Origin: Pontibacter litorisediminis
GTDB lineage: Bacteria; Bacteroidota; Bacteroidia; Cytophagales; Hymenobacteraceae
Reading direction: 5' to 3'
DNA: 64,000 nt
NCBI RefSeq assembly: GCF_029360645.1
Contig: NZ_JARDUA010000001.1
Coordinates: 992,001 to 1,056,000, forward strand
Part shown: positions 23,968-31,855 of the stretch, in pieces
How the letters are laid out: every line of letters starts with the position of its first letter
How positions within the stretch are numbered: position 1 is the stretch's first letter
Notes under the pieces: generated by a model
Databases searched by the model: none
What the model was told of the DNA's origin: nothing
What the model saw: only the letters and a program-made list of their open reading frames with translations
Translations under genes and position numbers: made by a program

Positions 23968-25323
23968 ATGCAGCGAGCTATACTCAAAATAGATATCAAC
24001 AACGAGCTGGACGTAGTGCTGGCCTACAAGCGCGCCATGCAGCTTTCGGAGCGGCTAGGCTTGCAGCAGGCAAACCAAACGAAGTTCGCTACGGCTGTGT
24101 CGGAAATATGCCGCAACGTGATTGAGTACGTGGGCAACGGCACCATTCAGTACAGCCTGGCGGAAGTTGCCGGCTACAAATACCTGGAGGCGCTTGTGAC
24201 GGATCGTGGGCGCGGCGTTGGCAACCTGGAGCTTATACTTGCCCGCACCGAGTACAACGATAAAAGCACCCGTGGCACCGGCATCCTCAACTCCAGAAAG
24301 CTGGTGGATCTATTTGATATGGAAAGCGATTCTGAGCGCGGCACCCGCGTTCGGCTGGGCAAGAAACTACCACAAACAGGCCCTTCCGTTTCCCGCGGCA
24401 CGCTGGAAAGATGGGTAGAGGAATTTGAGCACGATTCTGATATCTCGCCTTATGCTGAGATAAAGCATCAAAACATGCAGCTCCTGGAGGTGCTGGAGCA
24501 GCTACGCATGCGAAACCTGGAGGCAGAACAACAGCTGCAGGAGATCCGCAGGTTAAATATGCAACTGCAGCAGTATAACCAGGAGATTAACCAGCTGCTG
24601 GAGGAGCGCGAGAAGAAAAACCTGCTGCTGCAGGAGGTAAACCAAAGCCTGGATGCCTTTGCCCACACGGTTTCACATGATCTACGTGCCCCGCTGCAAA
24701 ATATAAACGGCATCACCACCGCCCTGGAGGCCTGCCTGGAGGCGGGCCAGCTGGAGGAAGCAAACTATGTTTTGCCAATGCTGCGGCAGCAAACCCAGAA
24801 AATGGACCGCCTGATTACGGGCATACTTGCCTACTCGCTGGCCGGGCACCACAACCTGCCTAAAAAGGCGCTCGACCTGCAGGTACTGCTACACCAGGTT
24901 ATCTCCTCGCTTAATGTGCCGTCCTCTTTTGTGATACAAGTACAGGATGGGCTGCCGGTGTTATATACCCAGGAGGTGTACCTTTACCAAGTGTTCAGCA
25001 ACCTGATCGGCAACGCCATCAAATACCACGACCAGCCAGAGCAGGCACAGCTGCAGGTAGGCTATACTTTGGGGAGCGATTGGCTGTACTTCACTGTAGC
25101 AGACAACGGCCCAGGCATTGCTCCCAGGCAGCAGCAGCAAATCTTTAACATGTATGAAAGAGGGCAATCTTTTGTGCAACCCGATAGCTCCGGGCTAGGA
25201 CTCTCTATTGTGCGCAAGATTGTAGAGGAGAAGGGCGGAAAGGTATGGGTGGAGTCCGATGGCCGCGGCAGCCGCTTTTCCTTTACCTGGCCCAAGGCAG
25301 AACTGATACAGGAAAGTAGTTAA
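23968..25323 (+). CDS. cytosolic hybrid of RsbT/RsbW-like ATPase and sensor histidine kinase
   Basis: The 451-residue protein has no transmembrane segment. Residues 1-133 are an RsbT/RsbW-like GHKL domain (TAVSEICRNVIEYVGNG, VTDRGRGVGN, STRGTGILNSRKLVD). Residues about 165-230 are a Glu/Gln/Leu-rich coiled coil. A HisKA domain follows with His237 in AHTVSHDLRAPLQNI, then a second GHKL domain with QVFSNLIGNAIKYHD, DNGPGIAP and SGLGLSIVRKIVEEKGG. It is the last gene of the stressosome operon and should turn stressosome state into phosphorylation of a response regulator. The receiver protein encoded convergently just downstream is the obvious candidate partner. Confidence 0.92.
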   Translation: MQRAILKIDINNELDVVLAYKRAMQLSERLGLQQANQTKFATAVSEICRNVIEYVGNGTIQYSLAEVAGYKYLEALVTDRGRGVGNLELILARTEYNDKSTRGTGILNSRKLVDLFDMESDSERGTRVRLGKKLPQTGPSVSRGTLERWVEEFEHDSDISPYAEIKHQNMQLLEVLEQLRMRNLEAEQQLQEIRRLNMQLQQYNQEINQLLEEREKKNLLLQEVNQSLDAFAHTVSHDLRAPLQNINGITTALEACLEAGQLEEANYVLPMLRQQTQKMDRLITGILAYSLAGHHNLPKKALDLQVLLHQVISSLNVPSSFVIQVQDGLPVLYTQEVYLYQVFSNLIGNAIKYHDQPEQAQLQVGYTLGSDWLYFTVADNGPGIAPRQQQQIFNMYERGQSFVQPDSSGLGLSIVRKIVEEKGGKVWVESDGRGSRFSFTWPKAELIQESS

Positions 25324-25328
25324 TAAAA

Positions 25329-25353
25329 AAGGTGCTGTTTGAAGCAGCACCTT
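25329..25353 (+). terminator. bidirectional terminator between kinase and response regulator genes
   Basis: AAAGGTGCTG and CAGCACCTTT form a hairpin. It is flanked by A-rich sequence on the left, so it also serves the minus-strand gene ending at 25360. Confidence 0.8.
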
Positions 25354-25359
25354 TCCTGG

Positions 25360-25809
25360 TTATTTATTCTTGTTAAAGAACTCGGTCATGATCTCATTTA
25401 CATCATGCTTCGTCAGTGCCTTCGAGAAATGCTTCTTCACCTTACGGAAGGACTTGAGCCTCTCCAGGTCGTAAAAGCTGGCGGAGGAGGTAAGCATCAG
25501 TATAATCACCGGGTCTACCTCATCCGGAGAGAGTTTATGGTACTCCTCCAGGAAAGAAAACCCATCCATTACGGGCATCTTAATATCCAGGAACACCAGG
25601 TTTGGGCGCTTATACGCTGCGCCAGCCCCTGCCCCTTCTGTCTTTGTAAGGTAATTTAAGGCCTCCTTCCCATTCTTCAGAGTCTTAATCTCTTTTGCTA
25701 CCTGCATCTCTTTCAGCAAACGCTCGTTCAGGTAATTGGTGGTATCATCGTCATCTACCAGCAACACCAGATCCAGAGGGTAACCGTAAGGCTTCACCAA
25801 GCTGCTCAT
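25360..25809 (-). CDS. single-domain response regulator
   Basis: The 149-residue protein is a receiver domain alone. It has the acidic pocket VLLVDDDDTTNYLNE, the phospho-acceptor in LVFLDIKMPVMDGFSFL, the threonine/serine in IILMLTSSAS, and Lys in HFSKALT. There is no output domain, so it would act by protein contact or as a phosphate relay. It ends 37 bp from the end of the stressosome kinase gene on the opposite strand. Its similarity to Rcp1-type receivers with a variable loop after the first helix (KTEGAGAGAAYKRPN) suggests partnership with a phytochrome- or bacterial-type kinase of the neighbouring kind. Confidence 0.92.
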   Translation of the reverse strand: MSSLVKPYGYPLDLVLLVDDDDTTNYLNERLLKEMQVAKEIKTLKNGKEALNYLTKTEGAGAGAAYKRPNLVFLDIKMPVMDGFSFLEEYHKLSPDEVDPVIILMLTSSASFYDLERLKSFRKVKKHFSKALTKHDVNEIMTEFFNKNK

Positions 25810-26167
25810 ACTGCCTTATATCCTTTCAAATTTTAACCTGACATCAACTTAAAGTCACAAATGCAGGCGTTTTTGTTTAACTTTTGCGAAGATCGCATAA
25901 CTGCTGTTAAAATCAAACACCGGCTTTCTAAAAAAGAAAATAACAGAGACCTAATCGCTTCTGGCGAGGCCATCGTTTTGGCGGGCGCATGGGTTGGCTT
26001 GCCCCCGTTAAACAAGAATCGCCCCCTGCCAGCCCTCCTGTTTTGTAGCCGCTTTGCCTTCGCGCACCCCATACTTTTGTAGCACACTGCACATCTTTTT
26101 AGCCAGAATAAGAGTAATAGGGGTATGTGCCTACTGGGCCAAATCTTAAATCAAGCATTTACAGACT
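25810..26167. other. intergenic region with -7-like box at 26072-26079
   Basis: No gene is supported. TACTTTTG at 26072-26079 fits TAnnTTTG for the plus-strand gene at 26168 and leaves a leader of about 80 nt. A TTG lies closer than the standard spacing, so the -33 part is unclear. Confidence 0.4.
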
Positions 26168-26464
26168 ATGGATAACTACCCTTTGAAACCTGAACATATG
26201 CGCGCTCCGGATCACCTCACCAAGGGCGAAATACAGAAGAGCCTGGACGAGCTGGACAGTAAGATAAAAACCCTGAAGGCCCGTGTAAACGCCACCGCCG
26301 CCGACTCAAACCACACTTACCACGAGCACATTGCCGGGCTGGAGCGGAAGCGGGCTCTGATAGCCAGCAAAATGGATAAAGCGGAAGACAGCCAGACTAC
26401 CTGGCAGGATCTCCGGGACGGGCTGGATGACCTGAATAAAGACCTGGACAACATGTTCAAATAA
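26168..26464 (+). CDS. small coiled-coil protein, sll1863-type stress protein
   Basis: The 98-residue product is almost entirely helical and charged: ITKGEIQKSL-like start, LDELDSKIKTLKARV, HEHIAGLERKRALIASKM and DLRDGLDDLNKDLDNMFK. This fits the small stress-response family named after cyanobacterial sll1863, which is short, soluble and without a known enzymatic role. It is monocistronic between a -7-like box and a strong bidirectional terminator. The neighbouring stressosome locus makes control by general stress attractive, but nothing in the sequence proves it. Confidence 0.7.
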   Translation: MDNYPLKPEHMRAPDHLTKGEIQKSLDELDSKIKTLKARVNATAADSNHTYHEHIAGLERKRALIASKMDKAEDSQTTWQDLRDGLDDLNKDLDNMFK

Positions 26465-26500
26465 AAAGAAAGCCTGTACCGTGCGGTACAGGCTTTCTTT
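26465..26500 (+). terminator. bidirectional terminator
   Basis: Perfect 16-bp arms (AAAGAAAGCCTGTACC and its complement) surround the loop GTGC, with T-runs on both sides. It lies directly after the stop at 26464 and 20 bp from the end of the convergent paaN-like gene. Confidence 0.9.
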
Positions 26501-26519
26501 TTAACTATGCAAATTCAGC

Positions 26520-28193
26520 TTAACTGGCCACAGGCTCCCGGAAGCCGACCCACGTAAAGCGTTTGATCACAAACTCAGGGTTCGTGAAGGAGGCATTACC
26601 GGCAGGGTTGCCGCCTGTCACGTGGAAATCAGAGAAGCTGGCATTCTGGTTCACGTAAATGCCGCCAGTCAAATTAAAGCTTACCGGGGTACCGGCCAAG
26701 CCCATCTCATCCATTATCTTTTCCTTTACCTCAGGATCGGTGGTGTAGGCCCCGCAGGAGATTGCCCCGTTGTTCATGGCCATTTCCTTGGCCAACTCTA
26801 TACTTTGGGCTGTGTCCCTGGTCTTGATGATCAGCACCACCGGGCCGAACAGCTCGCGGCTATAGCTTTCTTTTTCGGTGGCATCCACCTCGTAGATCAC
26901 CGGTGTGCAGGTACGGGCATTCGTGAACATCGGGTTCTCAAAATCACAGCTGCTTAGCACCTCGCGGCCTTTTACCGAGGCGGCGCTCTTCACGCGCTCG
27001 GCCGTGGCAGGGTTCTGGATAGCGCCCAGGATGTGTGGGGCAGCTTTCGGGTTGTTAACCAAGGCAGTCACGGCCCCTGCTATTTTCTCCACCACTTGCT
27101 CATAAGGCACCATTTCGCCGGCCACCTTCAAGCCTGTTTCCGGCACGAAGAAGTTCTGTGGGGCCGTACACATCTGTCCAGAGTACAGCGTTACCGAAAA
27201 AGCCAGGTTCTGCACCACCTTGTCCAGGTCCTCCATAGAGTCCAGGATGATGGAGTTCACGCCTGTCTTCTCGGTGAAGGTGACTTTGCCCGGCAGGCTC
27301 TCCACGTAATTGCCGAACTCGGTGCCGCCGGTGTAGTCGATCAGCTTCACCTTCGGGTGCTCAGCCAAATCCTTCGTGATCAGGCGGTCATCCGCATCCA
27401 CAGCCAGCTGGCAGATGTTCGGGTTCAGGCCATTCTGCTGCAGCACCTTCTGCACCTCAGCCACCACCATGGCAATTGGCAGCACGGCTTTCGGGTGTGG
27501 CTTCACGATAACCGGGTTGCCGGTCACCAGGCTGGCGAACATGCCCGGCACTGTGTTCCAGGTCGGGAAAGTAGAGCAGCCTATTACCAGCGCCACGCCT
27601 TTCGGCACCGCTTTCCAGGTTTTGCTCAGCTTGATGTTATACTTGCCCATTGGCTTTTCCCACTCCGTGCTTTCCGGAAAACGAGTCTGCTCCTCGTAAC
27701 CGGAAGCAACTGCCTCCAGGGCGCGGTCGGCCGCGTGCGGGCCCGATGCCTGGAACGACATCAGGTACGCCTGGCCCGTCGTGTGCATGGTAGCGTAGGC
27801 AATCTCAAAGAAACGAGGCCGGATGTGCTCCAGTGCCTCCACAAGGATGGCGGCACGCTCTACCGGCTTTACCTTACGCCACTGGTGGAAGGCCTCCTCG
27901 GCGCGGCTCACCAGCGTCTCCGGCTCAAAGAAAGGATACTTAACGCCGAGCGGCTGCTGCTCATACGGCGACTCCTCCTGCCCTACCCAGTCCTGCTCTC
28001 CCTCCTGCAGCAGTTCGGTAAATTTATTGTTCAGGAAACTTTTATACTTCTCTCGGCCTTCTTTGTCTGCTGTTTCGCCATACACGTCCGGCGATGGGTT
28101 TTCGGGATAGTAAGCAAAGAACGTACGGTTGTGCAGGGCCTGCACGGCCTGCTGTAGTGTTTCTCGGTGTTTGTCCGCTAATTCCAGATTCAT
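26520..28193 (-). CDS. paaN: PaaN-type aldehyde dehydrogenase (phenylacetate degradation family)
   Basis: The 557-residue protein matches the PaaN subgroup of aldehyde dehydrogenases. This is shown by a long N-terminal extension with HNRTFFAYYPENPSPDVYGE, the coenzyme segment VPKGVALVIGCSTFPTWNTVPGMFASLVTGNPVIVKPHPKAVLP, and the catalytic loop SGQMCTAPQNFFVP with Cys as nucleophile. The C-terminal part is TGGNPAGNASFTNPEFVIKRFTWVGFREP. It probably oxidises an aldehyde, or CoA-ester-derived semialdehyde, with NAD(P). No other phenylacetate genes are nearby, so its pathway here is uncertain. Two TATACTT words occur in frame. It converges on the sll1863-like gene. Confidence 0.88.
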   Translation of the reverse strand: MNLELADKHRETLQQAVQALHNRTFFAYYPENPSPDVYGETADKEGREKYKSFLNNKFTELLQEGEQDWVGQEESPYEQQPLGVKYPFFEPETLVSRAEEAFHQWRKVKPVERAAILVEALEHIRPRFFEIAYATMHTTGQAYLMSFQASGPHAADRALEAVASGYEEQTRFPESTEWEKPMGKYNIKLSKTWKAVPKGVALVIGCSTFPTWNTVPGMFASLVTGNPVIVKPHPKAVLPIAMVVAEVQKVLQQNGLNPNICQLAVDADDRLITKDLAEHPKVKLIDYTGGTEFGNYVESLPGKVTFTEKTGVNSIILDSMEDLDKVVQNLAFSVTLYSGQMCTAPQNFFVPETGLKVAGEMVPYEQVVEKIAGAVTALVNNPKAAPHILGAIQNPATAERVKSAASVKGREVLSSCDFENPMFTNARTCTPVIYEVDATEKESYSRELFGPVVLIIKTRDTAQSIELAKEMAMNNGAISCGAYTTDPEVKEKIMDEMGLAGTPVSFNLTGGIYVNQNASFSDFHVTGGNPAGNASFTNPEFVIKRFTWVGFREPVAS

Positions 28194-28316
28194 AGTTATT
28201 TTTTAATATTTAATAGCAAAATAGAAACAAAATATTGTAAATATCAGTTGAAGGAAATATACATAAAATAATCGGAAGCTCGGGCTCCTCCTTAATTTTT
28301 TTCTCATGGATATTTG

Positions 28317-28324
28317 TACTTTTG
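28317..28324 (+). promoter_or_regulatory. -7 box of the T9SS subtilase gene
   Basis: TACTTTTG fits TAnnTTTG and lies 64 bp before the ATG at 28389. It falls inside the longer upstream reading frame, which argues that translation does not begin at 28314. Confidence 0.5.
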
Positions 28325-28388
28325 CGGTACCCTTCCATGGTTTGCTCCTATTCGGAAACAGGTATTTAACAGGACTTTTATAGAGCAG

Positions 28389-31300
28389 ATGTTTACCCTC
28401 GTCATACTGCCAAAGCGCAGTTTAGTTTTCACCGTCCTTCTACTGCTGCTATACGTGCCGCTGCTGTACGGGCAGCGCCCTGCTTTGGACTTTGGCGCTA
28501 AAACCATTCCTTTCAGGGTGGTCTACAAGCTTAAGCCACAGCATGGCAGCCAGCTACGGAAAGCAGGTGCCGGGAGCATGGACCAGGCGCTACAGCACAT
28601 TGGTGCGAAGCACGTGGGGCCCAAGTTCCCGCAGGTGGCCCCACCACAAGCCGCCGCTCTTGCCCGCAAGGCTGCCCCGGCGGTAGACCTCTCGCTCATA
28701 TACGAATTACAATACGGCCCCGGCCATACGTTTGAGGAAGTACAAGCGGCGTTGATGGCCACCGGACAGGTTGCCTACGTAGAGCCCCTCTACATCCGGG
28801 AGCCCCTCCACCAGCCCAATGACCCGGCTGCCGACTCAACCAAAACCACCCAGTACTACCTGAAACAAATTCAGGCCTATGGCGGCTGGGCCGTAGAACA
28901 GGCCGACTCCAACATGGTGATCGGTATACTTGACACCGGCTTCCGGCTCACCCACAAAGACCTCGAAAGCAAGGTAAAGCGCAATTACCAGGACCCTATA
29001 GACGGCATCGACAACGACGGGGATGGCCTGGTAGATAACTTCTACGGATGGGACTTTGCCGACGGCGATAATAACGTGGCCGATGACTCTGCCTGGAAGG
29101 GGCACGGCACCGCAGTGGCTGGGGTGGCCGCCGGAGCCACAAACAATGGCATAGGCATAGCAGGCACTGGCTACAAGGCCATGTTTCTGCCGCTGAAGGT
29201 TTTTTCCTCCTATAACGGCGGCCCCTTCGGTGGCTACGAGGCCATCGTATACGCCGCTAACAGAGGATGCAAAGTGATCAATTTGTCGTGGGGCGGCACC
29301 GGCTACTCCAGGTTCGAGCAGGATGTGATCAATTATGCGGCGCTGGAAAAGGATGTGCTGATTGTTGCCTCCGGCGGCAATACGAATGCCTTCCTCGACT
29401 TCTACCCCGCCTCTTATGATAACGTGGTTTCGGTTGGGGGCTCCAATAACAAGGATATAAAGTATAAGGACCACACCTACAGCTATAACATCGACCTGAT
29501 CTCGCCCAGCACGGGCATTTACAGCACCTCCGTGGCAGGAGACGAGAAGTATGGCTATGTGGGCGGCACCTCCTTCGCGGCGCCTACCGTGGCTGGCGGT
29601 GCAGCACTGGTACGGGCCCGCTTTCCGGAACTGAATGCCAGGCAGGTGGCCGAGCGCCTTAGGGCCAGCACCGACAACATTTACCAAATAGCGGAAAACC
29701 AGCCTTACCTGGAGATGCTGGGCACCGGCCGCTTTAACCTGAAGAAAGCACTGAGCATGGATAGGCTGAAATCAGTCCGCTGCCTTACGTTCACCCCTTC
29801 GCCGAACCAAGGCGTGGTTGCCGGAAACTCTGTTACCATAGATGCCAGCTTTATCAATTACCTCGCTCCTATGGATGGCCTGCAGGTGGAGCTTACCTCG
29901 CTGTCGCCGTACGTCACCGTAACACAGGGCAATGCGAACCTGGGCAACCTGGGCACAATGGCCACAGTGGCCACCGCACAGGCTTTTGTTATTAAGATAG
30001 CCGGTAACTCGCCAAGCAACCACAAAGTATACTTGCGCCTGGGCTACACGGATGGCGAATACAGCGCCTTTCAGCACTTTGCCCTGGTCATTAACCAAAA
30101 CTTTGCCACCCTTACCGCCAACAACCTGCACCTGACGCTGAACAGTGAGGGAAACATCGGCTACAATGGCCTGAACATGAGCCAGGGAGTGGGCGTGAAG
30201 TATAAAGACAGTGGGTCACTGCTTTTTGAGGGCGGCCTTGTGCTCTCTGCTGATAGCGGCAAGGTGGCAGACAACCTGCACAATGCTTCGTGGCAAAACA
30301 GCCGTGGCTTTAAGCCGCTCATGCTTACCCGCTCCTTCTTTAACACAAAGCTGGCCGACCAGGAGCTCCGCAGCCTGATGGAGACCAACGTGGACGGGCA
30401 CCCGGCAGTGGAGGTAAAAACCACAGCCTACGCCTGGTCTGACACCCCGAATCAGGATTTCGTGATTTTGGAATACCAGATCACTAACCGCTCGTCAGAA
30501 ACCTTACCTTTCCTGCACGCCGGGCTCTTTGCCGACTGGGACATTGGCAACTATACTGAAAACAAGGCAGGCTGGGATGCGGAACTACAGCTTGGCTATG
30601 CCTATCACGCGTTTCAGCCGCTGCCCTACACGGGCCTGAAGCTACTTACTCCTGAGCATCAACCCATCTACCACGCCATAGATAACATTGGCAGCAACGA
30701 CTCCACCGTTACCGTGGATGACGGCTTTTCAGCGGCGGAGAAGTATAAAGTAATCTCGAAGGGAGTAAGCCGTCAGCGGGCCGGTGGTAAACTGGGCAAC
30801 AGCATCTCGCATATCCTGGGTGCCTCTACTCTAAACCTGGCGCCTGGCCAGACCAAGACCATCGCCATAGCAGTGCTTGCCGGCGACGACCTGGAGGCCT
30901 TGAAGCAGCATGCAGAGGCGGCGCAGCAAAGGTACAAGAACATAAAGTCAGGCCCGAGACCAGTGCCCATGGCTTTCCAGGGCTGCCTGGCAGAGCCCGT
31001 GGTAATCACCCCGACGGGGGGCAGCTACTTTAACTTTTACAGGGACCCCGAAGCCACGGAGCTGCTCGCGTCGGGCCCGAGCTATACCATCGGTACTGCC
31101 ACTGGCGACCGCACCATCTATGCAGCCAATGCCGACTCTCTGTACCTGAGCCCACTGGCACCCATGGAAGTAAAGATTTTACCGGCCTCAGAGGCTGGCT
31201 TTAGTGGCGCCTCCAGCCAAGCACAGGTAGGTAAAGCCATCTTGTTTCAGGATAGGAGCACCCATGCTACTTCCTGGCATTGGGACTTCGGAGACGGGCA

Positions 31301-31685
31301 AGAGTCTGTAGAGCAAAACCCTGCCCACACGTATAAAAAGCCGGGGTCTTATACCGTTACGCTCACGGTTGCAAACACATTGGACTGTACCCGCAGCTCA
31401 TACCAGCAGGTACTCGATGTCTATGATGTAGCCCTCACGCTGTACCCTAACCCTGCTACAGATAAGATAACCTTAAACCTGACCGCTCCGCTTACAGAGC
31501 AGGCACACGCCACCCCTGAGCTCCGGCTCACCGACATGGCAGGAAAAACCATGGCTGTCGTTCCGCTTACGGCCAGCAGCACCCACTTGCAGTATGACCT
31601 GAGCAACCTCCGGGCAGGCATCTATATCGCCCACATTACCTACCAGGGAGAAACATTCATAGAGCGCGTGCTGGTGAGGAGGTAA
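28389..31685 (+). CDS. secreted S8 (subtilisin-like) peptidase with PKD domain and T9SS sorting domain
   Basis: The 1098-residue protein has a signal peptide (LPKRSLVFTVLLLLLYVPLLYGQ), an inhibitor-like propeptide (about 35-140) and a subtilase domain with Asp182 (GILDTGF), His239 (GHGTAVAGVAAG) and Ser395 (GGTSFAAPTVAGG). A long beta-rich region follows, then a PKD domain (about residues 975-1010, ATSWHWDFGDGQ and HTYKKPGSYTVTLTV). The last 80 residues are a type-A T9SS sorting domain (VALTLYPNPATDKITLNL, LRAGIYIAHITYQGETFIERVLV). The product should cross the outer membrane by type IX secretion and sit on the surface or be released. The start at 28389 is favoured by the signal peptide and by the promoter box upstream. 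Confidence 0.9.
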   Translation: MFTLVILPKRSLVFTVLLLLLYVPLLYGQRPALDFGAKTIPFRVVYKLKPQHGSQLRKAGAGSMDQALQHIGAKHVGPKFPQVAPPQAAALARKAAPAVDLSLIYELQYGPGHTFEEVQAALMATGQVAYVEPLYIREPLHQPNDPAADSTKTTQYYLKQIQAYGGWAVEQADSNMVIGILDTGFRLTHKDLESKVKRNYQDPIDGIDNDGDGLVDNFYGWDFADGDNNVADDSAWKGHGTAVAGVAAGATNNGIGIAGTGYKAMFLPLKVFSSYNGGPFGGYEAIVYAANRGCKVINLSWGGTGYSRFEQDVINYAALEKDVLIVASGGNTNAFLDFYPASYDNVVSVGGSNNKDIKYKDHTYSYNIDLISPSTGIYSTSVAGDEKYGYVGGTSFAAPTVAGGAALVRARFPELNARQVAERLRASTDNIYQIAENQPYLEMLGTGRFNLKKALSMDRLKSVRCLTFTPSPNQGVVAGNSVTIDASFINYLAPMDGLQVELTSLSPYVTVTQGNANLGNLGTMATVATAQAFVIKIAGNSPSNHKVYLRLGYTDGEYSAFQHFALVINQNFATLTANNLHLTLNSEGNIGYNGLNMSQGVGVKYKDSGSLLFEGGLVLSADSGKVADNLHNASWQNSRGFKPLMLTRSFFNTKLADQELRSLMETNVDGHPAVEVKTTAYAWSDTPNQDFVILEYQITNRSSETLPFLHAGLFADWDIGNYTENKAGWDAELQLGYAYHAFQPLPYTGLKLLTPEHQPIYHAIDNIGSNDSTVTVDDGFSAAEKYKVISKGVSRQRAGGKLGNSISHILGASTLNLAPGQTKTIAIAVLAGDDLEALKQHAEAAQQRYKNIKSGPRPVPMAFQGCLAEPVVITPTGGSYFNFYRDPEATELLASGPSYTIGTATGDRTIYAANADSLYLSPLAPMEVKILPASEAGFSGASSQAQVGKAILFQDRSTHATSWHWDFGDGQESVEQNPAHTYKKPGSYTVTLTVANTLDCTRSSYQQVLDVYDVALTLYPNPATDKITLNLTAPLTEQAHATPELRLTDMAGKTMAVVPLTASSTHLQYDLSNLRAGIYIAHITYQGETFIERVLVRR

Positions 31686-31799
31686 ATCCGCTACCGGAAG
31701 TGAATCAGAAACTTCTCACCCCTAAAGTATAAATCTGTCGTTTTGGGCCAGGCGCTGACGCATAAAGTACAACAGCTTGCACTGAAGCCATATAAAAGT

Positions 31800-31835
31800 A
31801 GAAAAGGCCCCTCCATCTCTGGAGGGGCCTTTTCT
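31800..31835. terminator. bidirectional terminator between subtilase and aconitase genes
   Basis: Perfect arms AGAAAAGGCCCCTCC and GGAGGGGCCTTTTCT surround a six-base loop. The hairpin serves the minus-strand aconitase gene (stop at 31856) and can also end readthrough from the subtilase gene. Confidence 0.88.
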
Positions 31836-31855
31836 ACTTTTGTTTCCTTCAGCAA

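Noticed and set aside
27033..28157. 374-codon plus-strand open frame opposite the paaN-like gene
   Set aside because: It is an antisense shadow of G+C-rich coding DNA, with no recognisable domain.
28836..29687. 283-codon minus-strand open frame opposite the subtilase gene
   Set aside because: The composition is that of a reverse-strand shadow; the plus strand has a full catalytic triad in frame.
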